Counted from the stretch's first letter, positions 11,284 through 22,610 are shown. The stretch is DNA of 64,000 nt from Cephalopachus bancanus (GCA_027257055.1 JAPVLO010000059.1:1550001-1614000); one strand, 5' to 3'. Translations and numbers: made by a program. The notes: a model not told the origin generated them from the sequence alone.

Positions 11284-11430
11284 GAGCTGGGTATGATAGC
11301 CCATGCCTGTAATCCCAGCTACTTGGGAGGTTGAATTGGGAGGACCATTTGAGGCCAAACATTCCAGATCAGCTTGGGCAACATAATAAGACCATGTCTC
11401 TAATTAAAAAAACAAACAAACAAACAAAAA
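11284..11430 (+). mobile_element. FLAM-like Alu monomer
   Basis: GCTGGGTATGATAGCCCATG, CCTGTAATCCCAGCTACTTG, GGAGGACCATTTGAGG, GGGCAACATAATAAGACC, then AATTAAAAAAACAAAC. It is a single 7SL-derived arm with an A-rich tail, so it looks like a fossil free left arm rather than a truncated dimer. Confidence 0.7.
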
Positions 11431-11756
11431 CCAGGCTAGTACTACCTGCCTCAAAAGATCATTAGTACATGGCTAATGCACAATAAATGCCAGTTCCCTA
11501 CCATTCACTTCCTCTGAAAATGTGAGACATGTAAAGTTATGCAGACTTCCAAATCTATGTCTTTAGCCTTTGTACTTTGCTTAACTTTGAGTGGAAGCAC
11601 CTCTGCAGTGGGTTTCATGAGTGCAGCCATACCTACACATGCCCACACAAGGAGTTACTGGCAGTGTTTAATATCCACAGTTGTGTCAGGGAGATATGAA
11701 CGTCAATTGTTCAAGATGGCACTTTGCCTTATGATGAAGTTCTTTGGCTGGTCAAG

Positions 11757-11784
11757 CCTAGTGATGTCACCCCGTTTGTAAGAG
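11757..11784 (+). other. Direct source block of the 13.25 kb mosaic
   Basis: A 28-bp stretch beginning CCTAGTGATGTCACCCC reappears in the same orientation at 13250-13277 with two base differences. Confidence 0.8.
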
Positions 11785-12191
11785 TCCTTTGGAATAATCA
11801 TGGCATGGGAGAGCTCCTTTTCCTTGAGCTCTTTTTTCCTCAAGATAGACACATTGACATCTTCAGCAACTAAACCCAATTTTAAACCCACACCACTCCT
11901 GGCTGAAGTTAGCACCATTTTATTAAGTTGGTAGTGAGCTGCAGCTGCCCCACTTTCTTATTGTTCATCGACTATCGATCTAAACTAATCACTTAATTAG
12001 CCCAGACAAGAAGTCTGCTGCGGTGTTAAATAACTCTAAAAACCTACTGGAGATGCTTGAGTGACCTGATTGGATTTAACTTGCAGTTCATTACCTCTAG
12101 ACTAAGCTATGTTAAATGTAGATCCTGAAATAAACTGGATTCTGCAGCAAGAACAAATTCTATTTACTTAAAAAAAGAGATCCCTCTGGGC

Positions 12192-12372
12192 CAGTGGTTT
12201 TCAAAGTGTGGGCCCTGACCCATCAGGATTGGGATGTCCTGTGAACTTGTGCGTTTCTAGTCCCACTCCAGGTCTACTAAATCTGATACTGGAAGTAGGT
12301 TTCACAATCCAGTTTTAAAAAGCCCTCTCAGTGATACAGATGGAGGCTAAAGGAGGAGAATCACTGCTTTAG
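12192..12372 (+). mobile_element. MER20-like hAT MITE
   Basis: GCCAGTGGTTTTCAAAGTGTG at the left end, GGTCTACTAAATCTGATACT in the middle and GGAGAATCACTGCTTT at the right end, with imperfect terminal inverted repeats (CCAGTGGTT / CACTGC). Length about 180 bp fits MER20/MER5-type non-autonomous hAT-Charlie elements. No transposase. Confidence 0.65.
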
Positions 12373-12992
12373 TCTGTCTTTCAAGGTCTTGGTTTTGCAA
12401 GTATCTCTGTCATAGAAAAGAAAAAGAGTAAAAGAGGAAAAAATATAAAAAGAGGACAGGGACACAAAAGAAAATCAGAAAGGTGGGGAAATGAGACCTG
12501 AGCAACCTGGATGGGAAGTCTATTTACTAAAGTGTGACTTTGGGCCAGCAACATGAGACTCTTTTGGGATCTGGAAGCACTATTTCAAATCTTTCCTTAA
12601 GAACCAGAAATGGGAAATAAAGATGTTCACAACAAGGAGGGGTGACTAGACAAAAAGCTCAGAGTGATCAAAATGTTGCTATATTGGCAGAAAGTTGAAA
12701 GTCAGTAGGGCATCTCCAGGGTGAACTAAAGAGTTTAGGAAAGTCCCCTTAGCTCTCAGAGGGCGCCCCCAAGATGGGCACACAGAGGGTATTTAGTACA
12801 TGCTCATTGAACTGACAAAGATTGAGACTTAGTGGTCTAAACTGAGTTTCCCTGGCTAAATTTTATCTGAAAAGTAAGTATGTTTACATTTGCTTTATCC
12901 TGAAGCAAATGTGTTCATCATGATTAAAGAAGACAAGGGATAAAAAAATAAAACATGTCTATAGCACTGTTACAGAGAACCAAAACATTTGC

Positions 12993-13054
12993 TTTTATCC
13001 TGAAGCAAATGTGTTCATCAAAGTGTTAATGAACACATTTGCTTCAGGATAAAA
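12993..13054. repeat. Perfect 26-bp inverted repeat, 10-bp loop
   Basis: The left arm at 12993-13018 starts TTTTATCCTGAAGC and the right arm at 13029-13054 ends GCTTCAGGATAAAA. The arms are exactly complementary and separated by the 10 bases CAAAGTGTTA. It arises from two mosaic blocks copied from the same source in opposite orientations. Confidence 0.9.
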
Positions 13055-13059
13055 TGTGT

Positions 13060-13248
13060 AAAACCAAGACCATAACCTTGAAAGACAGATTAAAGTAGTG
13101 ATTCTCCTCCTTTAGCCTCCATCAGTATCACTGAGAGGGCTTTTTAAAACTGATTGTGAGGCCCTACTTCCAGTATCAGATTTAGTAGACCTGGAGTGGG
13201 ACTAGAAACAAACAAGTTCACAGGACATCCCAATCCTGATGGGTCAGG
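13060..13248 (-). repeat. Inverted copy of MER20-like element plus flank
   Basis: It carries most of the MER20-like element of 12192-12372 in reverse, and also about 25 bp of its non-MER flank (AAAACCAAGACC, CTTGAAAGACAG). The shared flank shows it is a segmental copy rather than a second transposition. Confidence 0.85.
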
Positions 13249-13599
13249 ACCTAGTAATGTCACCCCATTTGTAAGAGATAGAAATCATTAACACTTTGAT
13301 GAACACATTTGCTTCAGGATAAAAGTAAGCATTTTTTGAAACATCCCTTCCCTCCCATAAGTTATTAAGTTATAGAAATGCCATTAGTTGCCTTCACTTA
13401 CATAATTAAAGGAATGCTTTCACCCTGAGAATATTTGGATATCCCTTGTCTTCTTTAATCATTCCTCCCCTGTCCTTTTATACAACAATGCAAAGGAACA
13501 ACTTGGAAACTCAGTAGACAGTTCAGAAGATAAATCTGGAATGGTATTTATTAAATGCATTAAGAGTCCTTGGTTCTCAATTCTTCTCCAAAGAACATG

Positions 13600-13785
13600 G
13601 GTTTGGGGGGTTAGACTTGAGTTCAATTTTTAATCCACTTATTACCAACATTATGACCTTGAGAAAGTTACTAAATCTTTCTCAAGCATAAATTTTCATA
13701 TGCATTGCATAGGGATCTTATAAAGACTAAATAAAATAACATTTATAAATGTATTTGCAATAAATATTCAGCAAAAGTCCACTTC
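13600..13785 (+). repeat. MIR SINE, diverged
   Basis: TTAGACTTGAGTTCAATTTTT, ACCTTGAGAAAGTTACTAAA and GGGATCTTATAAAGACTAAA, with a TAAATGTATTTGCAATAAA-like 3' end in MIR order. Confidence 0.55.
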
Positions 13786-15260
13786 CTTCTTTACTAGCAT
13801 GTTAAGTTGGCACACTCAACAGATAGAAAGTCCTAGAGGAAGTAGGTACATGTCCAGACCTTAGATTGAGCTTGGATTCAAAGAAAAAAATGGATGGGAG
13901 AGATTCCTGCTCTATAAGGCACACAACTTCTCACCTTCTAGAAGAACTTGTAGGGTTCAAGAAGTGTAGTTCTATAACTTTCGATCAGCTATGGTGAAGG
14001 TAATCATGAGAAAATATCCCTTATAGCTATCTGCCAAAAATGGAGTATCACTCTTCTCTACCATGTTGATTTTTATTGCAGTTATAACAATAAAGATAGG
14101 AATGAACCTAGAGGTTGAAAAGTGAGTATGTAAAGATAAATAGAAGAATCTTCCTTTGAAATATTATCAATATATGAAGGGGGTGGCTGCCATGCTGTTT
14201 TTGTCTGACTAGTATAACAGTCATGCAGTAGTGGAAATGGATGCTCATATATCCAGTTGGCCATCGCTTATCATAAAATTAGCAACTCTCCAGTCCTTGA
14301 GAAACAGAGAAACAACCTAGTGGGTATCTGTGCCCATGAAGAAATCAGAAAGCTATTGCCAGGAACATTGCTCTAACTTAAGCATTGATCTCCATTACCT
14401 TTTATATTTTCTTCATGCAGATCAAACCAACTTTAGCAAATAGAGTAATAGTTGGATTTTTTTCCACATTGGTGTCATTAGGCTTTTTTTTTTTTTAATT
14501 CTTGAAACATCTCCCAAAGACTCTGTAAATAGTCCTTATCATGTTAAAATGCTCATGGCCTCACGGGGCTAGCACGGAAATAGTGCTTCCAGTTGGTCTT
14601 CTGCCCATACAGCCTCCACGGTCTCCAAACCATGCCAGAATTACAGGAAGAGGCTGAAATGAGAAAATTCATGGATATATAGGCAGAAATGAAGCTCCTG
14701 CACGGTTTTAATTGCCCAGACAAAATGGAAATGAAAACTGAAAGTAGGCTTGCAGTATGACTCAACTATCTGTTCCATGTGACCAAGTGTTAGTCACTTC
14801 TTTGATTCAAGGTCAATGAGTGAAATGGGGAAGTAGCCCTGGAGGCAGGAGCCAGGCATTCTGGTGACATTTGCTATTAGAACTTGAGAAAGGTCAGTGT
14901 GTGACCTCCTGGGTATAAGAATTGTTATTTTTAGGACTATTATCTGGACCATAAATCAGCAACCCTAGAGCAGGAGAAGATCACCATACTTGCCATCTTC
15001 CCTCACTGGCATTTCATTTACTGAGCACATTCTGTTCAGACTTCAGTGCTTTTTACCTTCAATTAAGAGAGAAGCATCCTAGGACAAGCTTGAGAAACAG
15101 ATGGCTTTTCAGTCTCAAGAAGGCAGTGGCAATTATTGGTGATATTTAGAGCTTTGGAAAAGACACATAAGATTTTAAATCAGATGACATTAGTCATAGT
15201 CTATTGTCTTACCAAATAGTCTATATCAAATCAGAAACAATCAAATGCCAAATGTAGTAT
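13786..15260. other. Unique or unclassified DNA
   Basis: No clear gene or named repeat. A poly-T run lies at about 14486-14498. ORFs of 60-70 codons show no family features. Confidence 0.45.
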
Positions 15261-15262
15261 CG

Positions 15263-15707
15263 TAGTTGGTTGAATGGTAGCACTCAAAAAGAGATGTCCA
15301 CATCAAATGCCTGAAATCTGTGAATGTAATCTTATTTGGAAAGAGATTTTGCAGATATGATTAAATTAAGGATATTGAGATCTTAAGGAGATCGTCCTGG
15401 ATTATCCAAGTGGGCCCTAAACCTCGTGACAAGAGACACACAGAAGTGAGAGACACAGAGGGAAGAGGAAAAAGTGAGAACAGAGACTGACTGGCATGAT
15501 TCCAAGGCACACCGAGGATTGTCAGTCACCACCAGCAGCTAGGAGACAGGCATAGAACGAATTCTCCCCCAGAGCCTTTGGAAAAAGCATGACCCTGCTG
15601 GATGTTGGACTTCCGGTCTCAAAAATTGTGAGAGAACAAACTTCTGTTATTGTAAGCCACTGGGTTTGTGGTGATTTGTTACAGCAGTCACAGGAAACTA
15701 ATGTACC
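15263..15707 (+). mobile_element. MLT1B-like MaLR solo LTR
   Basis: TAGTTGGTTGAATGGTAGCA, CTGTGAATGTAATCTTATTT, GGATTATCCAAGTGGGCCCT, TTCTCCCCCAGAGCCTTTGG, TGTAAGCCACTGGGTTTGTG and CACAGGAAACTAATGTA occur in the order of an MLT1-family LTR. No internal region is present. The 155-codon minus ORF over it is a chance ORF. Confidence 0.8.
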
Positions 15708-15793
15708 ATATGTTGGTGATGGTGTTGGGGTCAGAGAGTGCCCCTTAAGCCTAAGGAGATTCTTAAAGAGGCTTTTTTGAAAAAGAAAAATCC

Positions 15794-15838
15794 TGTTTTG
15801 GTTCTCTGTAACAGTGCTATAGACATGTTTTATTTTTT
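15794..15838 (-). other. Source block for the 12.94 kb insertion
   Basis: Its reverse complement is found base for base at 12943-12987, 2.8 kb away, with no mismatch over 45 bp. The surrounding sequence is not shared. Confidence 0.85.
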
Positions 15839-15839
15839 G

Positions 15840-16890
15840 GTATAAACTATAATCTCCACATTTATTAATATGCCAAAGGAAAAAAAGAGCCCATTCCATC
15901 AGCTCTCCTGAAAGAAATTGACTACTCTGAGCTAGGGGCATGTTTTCTAACATTCCCTCCGTCCCTATCACGCAAACAGCCCAGTCCAAGGTGTCTGATC
16001 ACTGTGTTACATGTTTGTTTGCTTCCTGAAGCTGATTTTGCCATCCTAAGCTCTTTGAGCTTTGCTTCTCTGCTCTGAAAGCAGGAGAAGAATTAACAGA
16101 GAAAAGGTTGTACATTTCTTATTCTAGGATCTCACCTACCAGAATGGAGACTCTCTAAATCTTATCTCATTCTTAACAAACCTTTGGTTTACAGGAAGCA
16201 CACTTGTTCTGAGATTTACTTCCTCACTTGAGCCTTTCAGAGGCTCACCAAAATATCAGTTTTTAAGTTACCCAACACACAAACTAACTATATTAGTTAC
16301 CACTTTATTTTCATCCAGGCCAAGGGACAATTTAGAAAAGATTCAAAGTACATAGCCAAGGAAGTATGGAAAGGCTGTGATGCCGTTGTTTTGAAGTTAG
16401 CCTGTCAGTCATCATGATTGAAACATAACCCCAATGGTTTCCACAAGAGTAATAAAATGCTTTGCAGAATTGTAGGATGTAATAAAGTCTGCTTAGCTTC
16501 ATTTCCAATGCCACAGAGTCCTGGGGAGCACGAGGCCCATTTCCTTATACCTTGGGATTTTTTCCAGTTACTTTCATGCCTAGAAATGATGCAACATAAA
16601 AACAGACATTTAATGAGAACCAGTAGCATCTTTTGAGTCATAACAATAAAGAAAATAAAAGTTTGGTCACTGCTAATCTGTTAGATTGCCATTCACATTT
16701 TATGAGTCCCTATTGATGGGGTAGATTACATAAAATAGGTGGATTCCAACCCTGCTGATCCCTGAATTCTCACATTTTCTGTGGCCTCTGCCCAGAGCCT
16801 TTGTCACCAGGGGTCAGCTGCATGGTCTCTTAAGAGGGTCTGTTATCAACACAAATCTTACAAATGAGGCCAATCCAGACTTTTATTAAT
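15840..16890. other. Unique or unclassified DNA
   Basis: No named repeat. Overlapping ORFs on both strands near 16332-16641 lack recognisable protein features. Confidence 0.45.
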
Positions 16891-16894
16891 TAGG

Positions 16895-17090
16895 TGAGAA
16901 TGGGTTCCCAAACATAGCCATTGTCAGAATTACCTGCTTAGTGCTTGTTAAAATCTCAGACTTCTGGATTCTCTTTCCTACATTCTGACGTATCAGTCTC
17001 CAGAGGCCCAGGAATCTATATATTTTTTAAACGGGTTCTTCACATGAATCTGAGGTGCTCAGCCTATGGATCTGAGGAATTGTTGAGCTA
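16895..17090 (+). mobile_element. MER5/MER20-like hAT MITE
   Basis: GGGTTCCCAAACATAGCCA, CAGAATTACCTGCTTAGTGC, CAGTCTCCAGAGGCCCAGG and CACATGAATCTGAGGTGC follow the pattern of a non-autonomous hAT-Charlie element. It is diverged and the subfamily is unsure. Confidence 0.55.
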
Positions 17091-18584
17091 GTGTATAGTA
17101 GGCAGAATCAGCTTTGCTTCAAGGCCAAGATACCTCAAGAATTTGAGCCAAGCCTAAAACAACTTCCACTCACAAAATAGGAAAGTGGAGAGAAAGTCCT
17201 TTAATCTTCTTAGGCAAGAAAAATGAGAAAATTCCTTGGTAGTAGAGTGGTATGGGGCCCAGATCCAACCCAAGAGATATGGAAATGCACTTAAGAGTAC
17301 TAAATAAAGAGTACTAAAGGCCTCTGTTGGAGCCTTCACTTCTGGGTCTTAATTATTGGTATCAGTAAAATGGGTGTGGACAGGGAGTAGGATAGCTGAG
17401 ACTACTAGCTTGGAGGACAGTGAAAGCAGACCATTATAGGAAAGAGAAAATTAAATAAGTGGGAAAGAAAGATGGACTTCATAGGTTATAGTTCATAACA
17501 TTTGGGAAAGATTGCAAGAAGGGGTACTAGGAGATGTTTGGGACAGTTCCCATGGGTGTGTCATATGAAAATGTTTTGATAAGCATTGTTGAGAAGCACA
17601 AATGGACATCCTCTACAGTGCTTCCAAGAGATTTCAGTGAAGATTTAAGTTGTTTTTCGCTTATTATTTGCTATAATGCTTCAGACACAGACCTGGGAGG
17701 CTGACCCAGCTTCCTGCTGGTTTCAAGTGTGTCATTTAGTCACTAACGTGAGTCCATTCAACCCGACCTTGGTGAGGACACACCAGCACACACTTCAGCC
17801 TCTAGTGCATGGAGCTTTTCCTGAGTCCAGCACTATACTCTTCCTACAAATAGTAACAAAGGCAGAGCGCAAAGCCAAGGGCATCCCTTTGGAAGTATAT
17901 CTGGTCCCTCTGGGATCCAGAATACAACACAGAAGCCAAATCACTTCTGCTTCTAACCTAAGTCAGAAGGTCTCTTGTCTGAACTCAGAATCCACCCCTC
18001 AAGTCCCCTGATATGTCTAAGTGAGGGGTGCAGAGTAGGGTATATGCACCAGTCAATTTGACCCCTGGAGAAGGAACTGTCTCATTCCTATGTGACATGG
18101 GGCTGATGCCCTGTTGTGCCCAACCGCCCACCTTGTCTGGAGATACAGGTAATCTTCTGACCATTCATCATTGCCCTTGTCCTTGAACAATTATTGACTT
18201 TGAGTCAGAGGCACCTGTGCAGGCCTGAAAATGAATGTGCCCTTTCTTTTCTTCCGCCTCGCCTGTCTAGGGCAGATTTATGTCCTAGGAAAAGTTCCCC
18301 TCGCTTTTATTTTTGGTCTTCTGAATGTTGTGGCCCCAAGTTACTTCCCACACCTGCCCTTCCTAACACCGGCCCTGTAATTTCTAAATTTCCGTGGATG
18401 CCTCTATCCATACTTGATGAAGCTGTCAGTCGATTTACCTGCAGTGCTTCTGTGTCTCATCTCTCACACAGCTTTGGCCTAGCTTTGTAAAGCTCCATCT
18501 TCAGCTGTTTTGTTTCCCCAACTGGCTTGGAAGTTTGTGAGAAGCAGAGTCTACCTTTCATACCTGAGCATGTCAGGATTTGGG
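17091..18584. other. Unique or unclassified DNA
   Basis: Contains a 111-codon plus ORF at 17676-18011 and a 98-codon one at 18194-18490. Neither resembles a known protein or has good splice context. Both lie in moderately CT-rich sequence that may be eroded LINE. Confidence 0.4.
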
Positions 18585-18765
18585 GAGAGAAGATTTCAGT
18601 CTGAAGTCCAGCTGCAATCATTTACTAGCTGTGTGTCTCCCAGCAATGTGAACACACTGTTGGGGTTATAGGGGAAACTGGATGAGTTAACACACATAAA
18701 GCACTTAAGCCCATGCCTTGCACATTACAATGCTCACCAGATGATAACCTGTTATGTCATTCTTG
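18585..18765 (+). repeat. MIR SINE
   Basis: CATTTACTAGCTGTGTGTCT, GAACACACTGTTGGGGTTAT, GATGAGTTAACACACATAAA and CATGCCTTGCACATTACAA, in MIR order. Confidence 0.6.
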
Positions 18766-19992
18766 TTATTTATGCCTCGTATTACATTGCTAGCCACAGA
18801 GACTCACAAGTGTCAAAGTAAGTGAAAACGTAGCACTCGGTGACACCTGAAATATTCCACATCATTACAAGGTGGGTGAATCTGGGCAATGCACTCATCT
18901 TCCCACCTTCTAGTTGGACTTCATATACAATGTCCCCTTCTTCATATTCACTAGTTTCCTTCCATATAGACTTTAGAATAGACAGTGGTGCTGTTGGATG
19001 TTATCCGGGCATATAAACGGAAAGATTTCCCAAAAGGCAAGTAAGGCTCTCAGGAGGTGCAAGGAAGTGAATGGTTATATCCTTAAGCTGCTTCCAATGC
19101 ATTCTGGGAAGACATTTCACACAACATGATGTGAGGTGGTAGATAACCAGGTATTGGGCAAACAGTCCAGAATATGTGGGCATCAGGCATTAAGAGGACA
19201 GAGAGGGCAGGAGCCCAGAATGCCCAAAGAGTGACTAATCCCTGTGAACATAGATTTTCCATTTTCAATGGTTTCTAAATTTCTAATTGACGTAGTGGCA
19301 GATTAACTGCCCCCTCCCCACTCTACCACCAAGGACGTGGTAAACAGTAGGCATCATTATGAAGCTCATCTTCAGGGGTTTGTTGTGCAGAGTAGTGCAT
19401 GATGGCAGAAGGAAAGCTCCATTGCTCTGGACAGTAGAGAAGATTTTTGAAGAGGGCAGCATTGAATTTGGAAGAAGAACTAAACTGTCTAGTGGAGGAT
19501 ATTTAAGTTTTGTGTAAGGTTTGCTGTGGGTGTGAGCTATAACTTTCTCATCCATCTCTCTCTGAAACACAGAAAAGTATTGGAAGTTGGTTTGTGTTTT
19601 GTTTATGATTTAGTGGGTACAGGGTGAAAACAGAGGTCCCAAAGGGGTCGCATCTAGGATCTAAACTGAACCACACTGACGTCTCAAATATGCAGGTGCC
19701 ATCAAGCCCTATCCAGTCTTTCCTCACAGTCTCTGCATGCATTCAAGGCAACACCTCTTTACTAAATGTGTAAATGAAGAAGTTTCCTCCCTCCCACTCT
19801 ATTTACCCTATACTTCCACAGACCCAGAAGAACAGGGCCTCTTCTGCTTTGAAGTTAAGAAAACAGATGAATTTCTGTCTCTTCTGTAAGTGAATCTGGA
19901 AGGGAGCTGCCAACAGTCAATCTAACTTGATAGTGTGTCGAAGAATGGTTTGGGACCACAGAAACTCATCAGGCCTTCCTTCTGTTTCTTTA
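18766..19992. other. Unique or unclassified DNA
   Basis: No clear repeat or gene. Minus ORFs at 19001-19268 and 19283-19742 have no recognised features. Confidence 0.4.
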
Positions 19993-20145
19993 AGATAGTG
20001 TTTCTCAACTTGCCAGCTCATTGGAAAGACCTGGGGAGGTTGAAAAGAAAAAAAAAAAAACACATGCTGTCATCCTGACCCCAGAGATTCTGAACTAACT
20101 GGTCTGGAGTGTGGCCTGGGCCTCCGGAGGGGAATAATTGAATGT
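19993..20145 (+). mobile_element. MER5A-like hAT MITE
   Basis: GTGTTTCTCAACTTGCCAGC, AAAGACCTGGGGAGGTTGAA, CCCCAGAGATTCTGAACTAA and GGTCTGGAGTGTGGCCTGGG match the MER5A order. A run of about 13 A sits in the middle. Confidence 0.75.
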
Positions 20146-22488
20146 GACGGTGACAAACTACAAGCCTGTCTCCTCCTTGACACTGTTCCAAAGTGTGCTC
20201 CCAATAAAATGTTCCAAATGCCCCAAAGCAATTAAGATGCTGAAGACAGAATTCGGTAGGTTTCAGTTGCAAATATTCAACCTCTGGTAAGGTTGCCTGT
20301 CTTCTGGATTCTTAGCAGAACCATGTGAATAGGACAATTGTCCTTCAAGGATAATGTTCCTTGTCCATGAAAAGTAGCAAAATGGCCTGTTTTTCACCCA
20401 TTCCAGAGTAGACACAGAAATGGTTTTGAAATGAAGTAACTACACTCTCCAATAAAACAGTCCTGAGATACAAACCTAAAACTCCTCTTTAACAACTCTC
20501 TTTTAAAAGTAACCCTTCTTAGTTCCTAGCAGGCTAGAGATACAGGCCAAGGCAGCTGCAGAAAGTCATTCTGCTCACACAGAAAACAAGGTGAGCAATT
20601 TTCTAAGGGCGGGCACCCCTGACCTCTGCTTTTCAGCTTTTCCTTAATAAACTGGTCTCAGAAATTGGCCCACAAAAGCTGCTGGTGGCAGTCTCTTACA
20701 GTGAGTGGGTAAAGGAGACGCTGAAGGAAAAATGGCAAGGATCAGAAAGCCACTCTGATTGGGATCTCTGAGGCAATGCAATTATACTTCCATCTAGAGA
20801 TAGGGAGGGCTTAACCCTAAGAGCAGCGGCCAGAAACCCAGCAGCGAACGCTCGGACTCCAGAGAGCAGAGCAGCTCCCAGCAAGTTTTCTAACTCAAAA
20901 CTGTTCCTCTGTGGTATGTTGCACATGCTGATTAATAACACAACTTCTTGTCATGAGAACTTGTTAATTAACTTCCCTTTCAACAGGGTCTGTGTCCCAA
21001 TCCACCGTGCTTGCCTCCTTGAAGGCACCAAAAGTAGAACGCAGCCCTGACACCATGTGGCCAGATCCCTCTGGAAAGGAGGTGCAGACAGACATATCCG
21101 TTTTTTCTTTGAAGGGATAAACCAGACACGAAGGAAGAACAGCAGACATGCAAGAAAGATGATTCCAAAGCTTGTCGCTGTGAATGATTGGCCACAGGGC
21201 TTATTACCTCCTGGCAAATAAAACTGCATATGCTTTGAGACTTGATGGTGGGATGAGGAAGCCCAGAAGGGCAAAGCTATTCCTGGAAAGTTCCCACTAC
21301 TACTTGGGGCCTTCTCTTGTTGCCCACTCAAAGCCAGCAAGGCTCCGTCTTCCACGTGTGCTCTATTTACATCAATTTCCCTGTTTCTGTGCCTAGCCAG
21401 GACTCCCCCTCAAAGACTTGCCCCTTCTTATGGGACTTAGGAAGAACAGGCTTTATTTGTCTCTCAATCTTCAGCTGATATTACTCTTCTGCTCAACTCA
21501 GTCTAAATGAAAAAGGATTACTTCATATTTACTTGCTTCTTTCACGAGGAAAACTAATTTTGAGAAAGAAGTCCTTACAATGTGAAACACTTTTCCATCC
21601 TACAAGCCCTGCAAAGGGGCAAAGGCGAAGCTAAAATGCATCCACACTTTGTCATTTACTTTCTCTGACAGCTTCTTCTTAACGTGCTTTTGAGGGTGAC
21701 CTTCCTCCAGCATATTCTGTAACTCTAAGTTGTGCTCTCCTTTTATAATAGAATTTAGAGCCAAGCATGGAGCAGGCTACCTTTGATAATTAATGGCTCT
21801 GAGAGTTTGCTGAGTGTGTTATTTAATTAATGGCACTCGTGTTTGGAGTGTGTGCAACTATGTAGTTGAATAAAAGGCGTATTTGCTGAAGGATTATAGA
21901 TACTCAAGGATCATCACATTGAGAATTTGTCGGGGTTCAGCACATTTAACAGCCTAATGGGGTTATTATTATTTTTTCTTCTTCACCACTTAAAAGATAC
22001 TGAAGTTGGTGTAACTGTGTTCTTTTGCCTTTTATGTGAGCTCGGAGTGCCATCCAAAAAATCCTTAGGCTAATAGATACAAATCTATTACCTAGAGCAG
22101 GAATTTTATCAAAAACAAAAAAGATGAAACCTTTAATACGATATTTTGAGTATGAAATTGATGGCTAAATAAGTTATCATCTACTTCAGTTCCTCACAAT
22201 TAAGCTAACATGAATTATGTTCATGTTCTACTTGGGACCAAAGGTCAAGGATTGAAAATGGGCAAGAAAACTGTTGAAGACTACTAAGAACAGAGATCAT
22301 TTCACAACACCTTGCTTTTTCTGAGACTTAAGTCCTTAGAATGTAATACAGGTTATGATAAGAACAAAGATGAACATATATAAAAGCCTTCTAAACATCC
22401 TCAATAGAAGCATTACCAGGGTCTCTGTGGACCTGTCTCTACATATGTTCAGAAACTGCAAACATAAAAGGTCTGGTTCTAAGCTATA
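20146..22488. other. Unique DNA, possible conserved non-coding sequence
   Basis: No named repeat. 20951-21355 has overlapping minus ORFs, one with a short hydrophobic run, but frames change and no family is recognised. 21740-22060 is AT-rich with several homeodomain-type TAATTA/TTAATTAAT cores (near 21789, 21824) and no repeat features. Confidence 0.35.
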
Positions 22489-22489
22489 T

Positions 22490-22610
22490 TGTTTCTAGGC
22501 TTTGTCACTGTGTGTGTGGGGGCAAGTTATATTGCCTCTCTGAGCCATAGTGTCTTCCTTTATAAAACAAGAGTTTGAGTTATATGTCTTTTAAACTCCC
22601 TTTCTGCCTA
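22490..22610 (+). repeat. MIR SINE fragment
   Basis: TAGGCTTTGTCACTGTGTGT, GCAAGTTATATTGCCTCTCT and TTCCTTTATAAAACAAGAG resemble the MIR core. Confidence 0.5.

Larger units (their letters stand above)
12894..13277. other. Mosaic of locally templated copies (complex rearrangement)
   Basis: By hand alignment this stretch breaks into adjoining blocks that each match nearby DNA. 12894-12920 is the inverted copy of 13297-13323 (27/27). 12920-12942 is the inverted copy of 13440-13462 (23/23). 12943-12987 is the inverted copy of 15794-15838 (45/45). 12992-13032 is the inverted copy of 13285-13325 (41/41). 13029-13054 is a direct copy of 13299-13324 (26/26). 13060-13248 is an inverted copy of about 12215-12396 (about seven substitutions and three small indels). 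13250-13277 is a direct copy of 11757-11784 (two mismatches). Blocks abut or overlap by a few bases. Confidence 0.85.

Noticed and set aside
12894..13325. CRISPR-like repeats (ATGAACACATTTGCTTCAGG several times)
   Set aside because: Copies occur in both orientations with unequal spacing and in a primate nuclear context; template-switch mosaic explains them.
15522..15989. 155-codon minus-strand ORF
   Set aside because: Half of it is the antisense of an MLT1B-like LTR; open by chance.
17676..18011. 111-codon plus ORF
   Set aside because: The first part looks MIR-like and no protein features are visible.
20951..21355. 134-codon minus ORF with a hydrophobic segment, resembling a single-pass membrane protein
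   Set aside because: Overlapping frames of similar length, no splice borders that fit and no family recognised. Not enough to call a gene.
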